Below are positions 5,432-9,298 of a DNA stretch of 9,298 bases, piece by piece; positions within the stretch are counted from its first letter, which is position 1, and each line of letters begins with the position of its first letter. Made by a program: the position numbers and the translations under genes. The notes under the pieces were generated by a model. That model saw only the letters and a list, made by a program, of their open reading frames with translations. It ran no database searches and was not told the origin of the DNA. Source of the stretch: Hyphomicrobiales bacterium (lineage in GTDB: Bacteria; Pseudomonadota; Alphaproteobacteria; Rhizobiales; Aestuariivirgaceae); NCBI GenBank assembly GCA_027067085.1, contig JAMOMM010000337.1, positions 1 to 9,298 of the forward strand, read 5' to 3'.

Positions 5432-7474
5432 ATGCGGTCAATATCTCGTTCTTTTTCTATGCTAATTGTGACTTTGTTTACAGCATTAACCAGCAGCCAA
5501 CTAAACGCTCAAGGCTATAGCGCACAGTCATTTGCAGACAATAATCAGGTTGAGAACAAAGGTTTTGTCGCCACGCACCCGATGGATGCTTTAACGCCTG
5601 ATGAAGTGGAACAATCTGTTTCATTGTTAACCAAAGCGGGCCATGTAGACAACGGTACTTTGTACCCAACACTCACATTATTAGAAGCAGCAAAAGCTGA
5701 TATTCTCAAATGGAAACCCGGGCAACCGTTTACCCGCAAAGCGTTTGTCGTGACGCGCAGAAACAACAAAACCTATGAGGCCGTCATCGACCTTACTGGA
5801 AACAAAATTGTTTCTCATAAGCTCATCAAAGGCGCTGAACCTGCCATTTTGCAAAAGGAATGGGATTTAGCCCGTGATTTAACCTTTGCTGACCCACGCT
5901 GGAAAGCAGCGATGAAAAAGCGCGGCATCACCTCTGATAAAGGCATTATTTGCACGCCGTTTTCAGCCGGTTTTTTCTCAAAAGACCCAAATGCGGGCCG
6001 TCGGTTATTGAAAGTGCCGTGTTATGACACCCGTGATAATCTCCACCCTGCTTTGCCGCGCGAAATTGAAGGGGTATTGGCCGTTGTTGATACTAATGCA
6101 GGTAAAGTCGTTGATGTAATTGATACGGGCGAAATCGTTCCAATGCCTAAAGCGCCAAAAGGCTTTGGCAAAGACCCTGAACTTGAGCCACCACTTTACC
6201 CAATCATTCAATCTGCATCAGAAGGTTCGAACATCAAAATCAAAGGTGCAGTGGAAGTTGAGTGGCGCAACTGGTCGTTTCATGTGCGCGCTGATCGCCG
6301 TGCTGGTGCGATTATGTCTTTAATCAAGTTCAAAGATAACGGTAAAAAGCGCCTCATCGCCTACCAAATGAACATTTCTGAAATGTTTGTGCCATATATG
6401 GACCCTGACCCGACTTGGCAAATGCGCACTTATCTAGATGCTGGAGAGTTTGGCCTTGGCTACTTAATCTCTTCGTTAAAGCCTGGTGTTGATTGCCCTG
6501 AAAGTGCGTTTTTTGTCGATCTGCTATTCCCTGGTGATACAGGTAAAGTTTACAAAGCCCCTTCTGCCATGTGCGTATTTGAACGCTCGGTTGGTGACCC
6601 TGCATGGCGCCATTGGGATGTTTCTAAAAAAACTGTAACTGGTGTGCCTGAAATTGAGCTGGTCGTTAGAATTGCAACAACGGTTGGCAACTACGATTAT
6701 ATCTCTGATTACATTTTCCAAGCCCGTGGCAATATCATGGTTCGGATTGGTGCATCTGGGTTTGTTGCCACAAAGTCTGCAAAGGCAAAAAACGTCGATT
6801 CTCCAACGGCAGAAAAAGAAACCCGATATGGTGAACTGGTCGCTCCCTATACGGTTGCGCCATACCACGACCATTATATCAATTACCGGATTGATCTGGA
6901 TGTTGATGGGACTAAAAATAATTTTGTTCGTGATTTCTTTGAACGCACACCAGCGCCAAAATCGAGTTGGCGAAAAGGCATTTGGACATTAAAAACCCTT
7001 GTTCAAAAAACTGAAAGCCCAATTACCGCTTGCTCTCCTTCGACTGATGGCGAAGTTTGGCGGGTGGAGAACCGTAACAAAAAAACGCCCATTTTGAAAA
7101 ATCATCCAAGCTATGAGCTGATGCCTTGGCATACGGTGAAAAGCCTTCTGCCGCCCAATGACCATGCTCAGTCTCGGGCGCAGTTTTCAGCAAGTTCATT
7201 GTGGATGACTAAGTATAAACCAAACGAGCTTTGGGCGGCGGGTGATTATCCCAACCTTGCTAAAATTGATACGGGTCTGCCGAACTATGCTGGTGATCGA
7301 GAAAGCATTGATAATGAAGACATTGTGCTGTGGTACACAACTGGATTTCATCATATTCCACGGCCTGAAGATTTTCAGATTATGCCAACCATGTGGTTTG
7401 GCTTCACCCTGCGGCCTGTTCATTTCTTTGATACCAACAAGTCTTCTTTACAGAACCCATTATTCTTAAAGTAG
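5432..7474 (+). CDS. tynA: Exported copper-containing (TPQ) primary amine oxidase
   Basis: The enzyme oxidises primary amines to aldehydes with release of ammonia and hydrogen peroxide, using copper and a topaquinone made from its own tyrosine. From the ATG the product has 680 residues. Residues 1 to about 26 look like a signal peptide (Arg-rich start, MLIVTLFTALTSS core, LNA-Q cleavage region), so it should be periplasmic. Catalytic features are intact: base Asp336 in YLDAGEFGLG, topaquinone Tyr421 in TTVGNYDY, copper ligands His479 and His481 in YHDHY, and His641 in FHHIPRPEDF. The mature length lacks room for the extra N-terminal D1 domain of E. coli TynA, so the layout is D2-D3-D4. Substrate cannot be read from sequence; convergence with paaG favours phenylethylamine-like amines, hence the symbol is tentative. 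It has its own upstream region divergent from the rhodanese operon. Confidence 0.93.
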   Translation: MRSISRSFSMLIVTLFTALTSSQLNAQGYSAQSFADNNQVENKGFVATHPMDALTPDEVEQSVSLLTKAGHVDNGTLYPTLTLLEAAKADILKWKPGQPFTRKAFVVTRRNNKTYEAVIDLTGNKIVSHKLIKGAEPAILQKEWDLARDLTFADPRWKAAMKKRGITSDKGIICTPFSAGFFSKDPNAGRRLLKVPCYDTRDNLHPALPREIEGVLAVVDTNAGKVVDVIDTGEIVPMPKAPKGFGKDPELEPPLYPIIQSASEGSNIKIKGAVEVEWRNWSFHVRADRRAGAIMSLIKFKDNGKKRLIAYQMNISEMFVPYMDPDPTWQMRTYLDAGEFGLGYLISSLKPGVDCPESAFFVDLLFPGDTGKVYKAPSAMCVFERSVGDPAWRHWDVSKKTVTGVPEIELVVRIATTVGNYDYISDYIFQARGNIMVRIGASGFVATKSAKAKNVDSPTAEKETRYGELVAPYTVAPYHDHYINYRIDLDVDGTKNNFVRDFFERTPAPKSSWRKGIWTLKTLVQKTESPITACSPSTDGEVWRVENRNKKTPILKNHPSYELMPWHTVKSLLPPNDHAQSRAQFSASSLWMTKYKPNELWAAGDYPNLAKIDTGLPNYAGDRESIDNEDIVLWYTTGFHHIPRPEDFQIMPTMWFGFTLRPVHFFDTNKSSLQNPLFLK

Positions 7475-7488
7475 TTGATTGAAATACG

Positions 7489-7523
7489 GCCCTATTTACC
7501 TGTGAATACGGGCTTTCTTTTCT
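7489..7523 (+). terminator. Putative rho-independent terminator of the amine oxidase gene
   Basis: GCCC-TATT (7489-7496) can pair with AATA-c-GGGC (7505-7513, one bulged C) around an 8-base loop, followed by TTTCTTTTCT (7514-7523). It begins 15 bases after the amine oxidase stop and overlaps the last codons of the convergent paaG. The stem is modest and the T tract interrupted. Confidence 0.42.
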
Positions 7524-8277
7524 CTAGGAATGCAGCAACGCCTTCGCGAAAATCATCGGTTTTTGCTGAGGCTGATTGCAAATCACGTTCTAAGTCAAGC
7601 TGTTCTGACATTGAGTTTGAGGCCGAAGCGCGCAGTGCTTGCTTTATATTGGCAAGAGCAACGGTTGGTTGATGGGCCAAATGCAATGCCATTCTTTCTA
7701 CTTCTTGGCTTAGCTTATCATCATCCACCACCTGCCAAATCAAGCCCCACTCGCAGGCTTTCTCAGCACTTAAAGGTTCGGCCAACATCGATAATCCAAT
7801 GGCGCGGGCAAGGCCGACTTTTCGCGGCAACGACCATGTGCCACCTGCATCGGGTATCAAGCCGATTTTAGCAAATGCCTGAATGAACTTAGCAGAACGG
7901 GCAGCGACAACAATATCACATGCCAAAGCAAGGTTGGCACCAGCACCCGCAGCAACGCCATTTACCGCACAAATTATCGGAAATGGCGCGTTATGCATTT
8001 TCCGAATAAGCGGGTTGTAGTTTTGCTCTAAGCTGTCGCCAGCGTCAAACTCTTCTTCTGCATCAATGTCACGGTCGCCGAGGTCTTGGCCTGCGCAAAA
8101 GGCCCGTCCCTCACCTGTTATGACCATAGCGCGCACGCTTTGATTCTCAATTTCAATGAATGCTGCTTTTATTTCTTCGTGCATTGCTTGGGTGAAACTG
8201 TTGAGTTTTTCTGGTCGATTGAGAGTCAGTGTTGCAATATTATTTTTAATAACCAACTTTATGTTTTCAAAACTCAT
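7492..8277 (-). CDS. paaG: Ring-1,2-epoxyphenylacetyl-CoA isomerase PaaG (crotonase family)
   Basis: PaaG converts the unstable ring-1,2-epoxide of phenylacetyl-CoA to the oxepin form in aerobic phenylacetate degradation, and also isomerises enoyl-CoA later in the pathway. The 261-residue product matches E. coli PaaG (262 residues as I recall it) along its length: LTLNRPEKLNSF (17-28), the oxyanion-hole segments FCAGQDL (60-66) and NGVAAGAGANLALACD (106-121), the acidic residue Asp143 in GLIPDAGGTW, EWGLIWQVVDD (176-186), LDLERD (227-232) and the ending FTGK. GQDL.DR together with EWG.IWQVVDD separates it from generic enoyl-CoA hydratases. CGGGA lies 6 bases before the ATG at 8277. It stands alone here, convergent with the amine oxidase and divergent from the monooxygenase; other paa genes would have to be elsewhere. 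Confidence 0.88.
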   Translation of the reverse strand: MSFENIKLVIKNNIATLTLNRPEKLNSFTQAMHEEIKAAFIEIENQSVRAMVITGEGRAFCAGQDLGDRDIDAEEEFDAGDSLEQNYNPLIRKMHNAPFPIICAVNGVAAGAGANLALACDIVVAARSAKFIQAFAKIGLIPDAGGTWSLPRKVGLARAIGLSMLAEPLSAEKACEWGLIWQVVDDDKLSQEVERMALHLAHQPTVALANIKQALRASASNSMSEQLDLERDLQSASAKTDDFREGVAAFLEKRKPVFTGK

Positions 8278-8325
8278 CTCAAATCCCGCTTATGTCTGTT
8301 CGTTTTAAAAATCCTAAACTGCTGT

Positions 8326-8337
8326 GACCATTTGGTC
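8326..8337. promoter_or_regulatory. GACCA-TT-TGGTC palindrome between paaG and the monooxygenase gene
   Basis: A perfect inverted repeat with 5-base arms and a 2-base centre lies 48 bases from the paaG start and 38 bases from the monooxygenase start. It is directly upstream of a plus-strand TATAGT and overlaps a minus-strand TATAGA, so a bound protein could block either promoter. The form resembles TetR-family operators; with its flanks it matches 12 of 14 defined bases of the E. coli RutR consensus TTGACCAnnTGGTCAA. The identity of the regulator is unknown. Confidence 0.45.
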
Positions 8338-8343
8338 TATAGT
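8338..8343 (+). promoter_or_regulatory. Possible -10 element for the monooxygenase gene
   Basis: TATAGT matches five of six consensus bases and lies 32 bases before the ATG at 8376. No good -35 is visible at 16-18 bases upstream (TAAACT or similar), so the promoter may be weak or activator dependent. Confidence 0.3.
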
Positions 8344-8375
8344 CCAGTCGTAATCAATAAGGTCAAAATGGACTC

Positions 8376-9298
8376 ATGGAAAAAAATACTGAAACAGAAC
8401 GCAACTTTGATGTCATTGTTGTCGGCGGTGGGCCAGCAGGTTTATCTGCGGCTTGCTTATTGAGCGAACAGGGTGTGAAAACCGTTGTCATTTCACCCTT
8501 CTTTCCCAAGAAAGCCCCTAAAGGTTCACGAGACCCGCGTACGATAGCAATGATGCAACCATCGGTTCGTCTGATGGAACATCTCAAGCTATGGCCCGAT
8601 GTTTTGGAATCTTGTTCCAGCCCCCTCATGAAACTGCGGCTGCTAGATGACAGTGGTCACAATTTTGATGGCAATGAAGTAACCTTTAGCAGTGAAGAAC
8701 TCAGTGATGAACCCTTTGGCTGGAACGTTCCATTGCCAGAATTGTCATTAGCACTTTTAGACAAAGCCAAGGCGCTTGGCGTTGAGTTGGTTGTCGATGA
8801 GGCGTTGAGTTGCCCAACTAAAGGCAATGAGATTATTGTTTCAACAAAATCTAGCGGGCAGTTTGTTGCTAAAGCGGTCGTTGCCGCTGATGGACGCAAT
8901 TCGAATTTGCGCAATTCTGCAGGTATATCTGTGGCTAAATGGTCATACGATCAGTTTGCTATTGGTGCGGTGTTCAAACACTCTGGCCCACACGATGATA
9001 TGTCCACTGAATGCCACAAGCAAGATGGACCGATTACGACCGTGCCCATGCCAGATAATCATTCAAGTTTAGTGTGGATGGTGCGCCCTGATCGGGCTGA
9101 ACAGCTTATGAGCCTTGACGATGATGCCTTTGCCAGTCAAATTCAGCGCGAATTACATGGGGCTTTAGGCGTTATTTCAGAAGTTACTGACCGAAAGGCT
9201 TTTGCGATGGAAGGCCTGAACGCCATGACTTATGGGAAAAATCGAGTTTTTCTCATCGGTGAGGCAGCCCACGTTGTTCCCCCTATTGGCGCACAAGG
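8376..9298 (+). CDS. UbiH/UbiF/COQ6-family FAD-dependent monooxygenase (3' end outside window)
   Basis: The frame opens at ATG 8376 and stays open to the window end, 307 complete codons of a protein usually near 400. These flavoproteins hydroxylate aromatic rings, and this subfamily acts mostly on ubiquinone precursors. Visible motifs: the FAD dinucleotide-binding VVGGGPAGLSAA (15-26), the substrate-domain segment FGWNVPLPEL (114-123), the DG motif VVAADGRNSNLR (168-179) and the second FAD motif FLIGEAAHVVPPIGAQ (292-307), which matches the UbiH/COQ6 form of GDAAH..PP.GGQG but with Glu and Ala at two positions. Only a weak AAGG, 13 bases upstream, precedes the start. I infer ubiquinone ring hydroxylation (UbiH or alphaproteobacterial UbiL type); an aromatic-catabolic hydroxylase is possible given the divergent paaG. 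Confidence 0.87.
   Translation, partial: MEKNTETERNFDVIVVGGGPAGLSAACLLSEQGVKTVVISPFFPKKAPKGSRDPRTIAMMQPSVRLMEHLKLWPDVLESCSSPLMKLRLLDDSGHNFDGNEVTFSSEELSDEPFGWNVPLPELSLALLDKAKALGVELVVDEALSCPTKGNEIIVSTKSSGQFVAKAVVAADGRNSNLRNSAGISVAKWSYDQFAIGAVFKHSGPHDDMSTECHKQDGPITTVPMPDNHSSLVWMVRPDRAEQLMSLDDDAFASQIQRELHGALGVISEVTDRKAFAMEGLNAMTYGKNRVFLIGEAAHVVPPIGAQ

Noticed and set aside
8368..8463. ATG 8 bases upstream of the monooxygenase start, in another frame
   Set aside because: It gives about 31 residues with no recognisable features, overlaps the FAD-binding region of the real gene, and lacks a better ribosome site. Its frame extends back antisense to paaG, as a shadow would.
1..9298. Mobile elements, CRISPR arrays, tRNA or rRNA genes, toxin-antitoxin or defence genes
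   Set aside because: No transposase-like protein, terminal repeats, spaced direct repeats or conserved RNA gene sequence was seen on either strand; almost all bases belong to recognisable housekeeping or metabolic genes.

Overview
The window looks like a chromosomal segment of an alphaproteobacterium, most likely Rhizobiales/Hyphomicrobiales-like. By eye the base composition is moderate (roughly mid-to-high 40s % GC). The main support is the tightly overlapped order pyrC-like / plsY / dprA, which I know from that group, together with metZ-type methionine synthesis. I see no insertion sequence, phage gene, CRISPR array, rRNA or tRNA, and coding style is uniform, so I read it as native chromosome and not an island.

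Layout. (1) Bases 1-3031, plus strand: the 3' part of a pyrC-family gene whose metal ligands and catalytic Asp are replaced (a PyrB-partner type dihydroorotase homologue), then plsY (acyl-phosphate:glycerol-3-phosphate acyltransferase), then dprA (DNA-processing protein). The genes overlap by ATGA junctions and are probably translationally coupled. (2) Bases 3049-5228, minus strand: an operon read right to left as rhodanese, metZ (O-succinylhomoserine sulfhydrylase), and an XRE-cupin regulator resembling E. coli SutR. Its predicted promoter has two AT-rich palindromic elements over the -10 and start site, a likely operator and possibly the binding site of the operon's own regulator. (3) Bases 5432-7474, plus strand: an exported copper/TPQ amine oxidase with all catalytic residues. 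(4) Bases 7492-8277, minus strand: paaG, the ring-epoxide isomerase of phenylacetyl-CoA degradation, convergent with the amine oxidase. (5) Bases 8376-9298, plus strand: a UbiH/COQ6-type FAD monooxygenase running off the window, divergent from paaG across a short region with a GACCA-TT-TGGTC palindrome.

How the genes may work together. The metZ block is a small sulfur-assimilation unit: MetZ makes homocysteine from O-succinylhomoserine and sulfide, the rhodanese may handle sulfane sulfur for it, and the XRE-cupin may sense a sulfur metabolite. The amine oxidase beside paaG suggests use of phenylethylamine-like amines, feeding phenylacetaldehyde, then phenylacetate, then the paa pathway, as tynA and paa are linked in E. 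coli. No other paa gene and no aldehyde dehydrogenase is visible here, so that link is inference.

I found no clearly unprecedented system. The most rewarding spots are the tandem operator with the self-contained metZ-rhodanese-regulator operon, the palindrome between paaG and the monooxygenase, and the catalytic-site losses in the PyrC-like protein.
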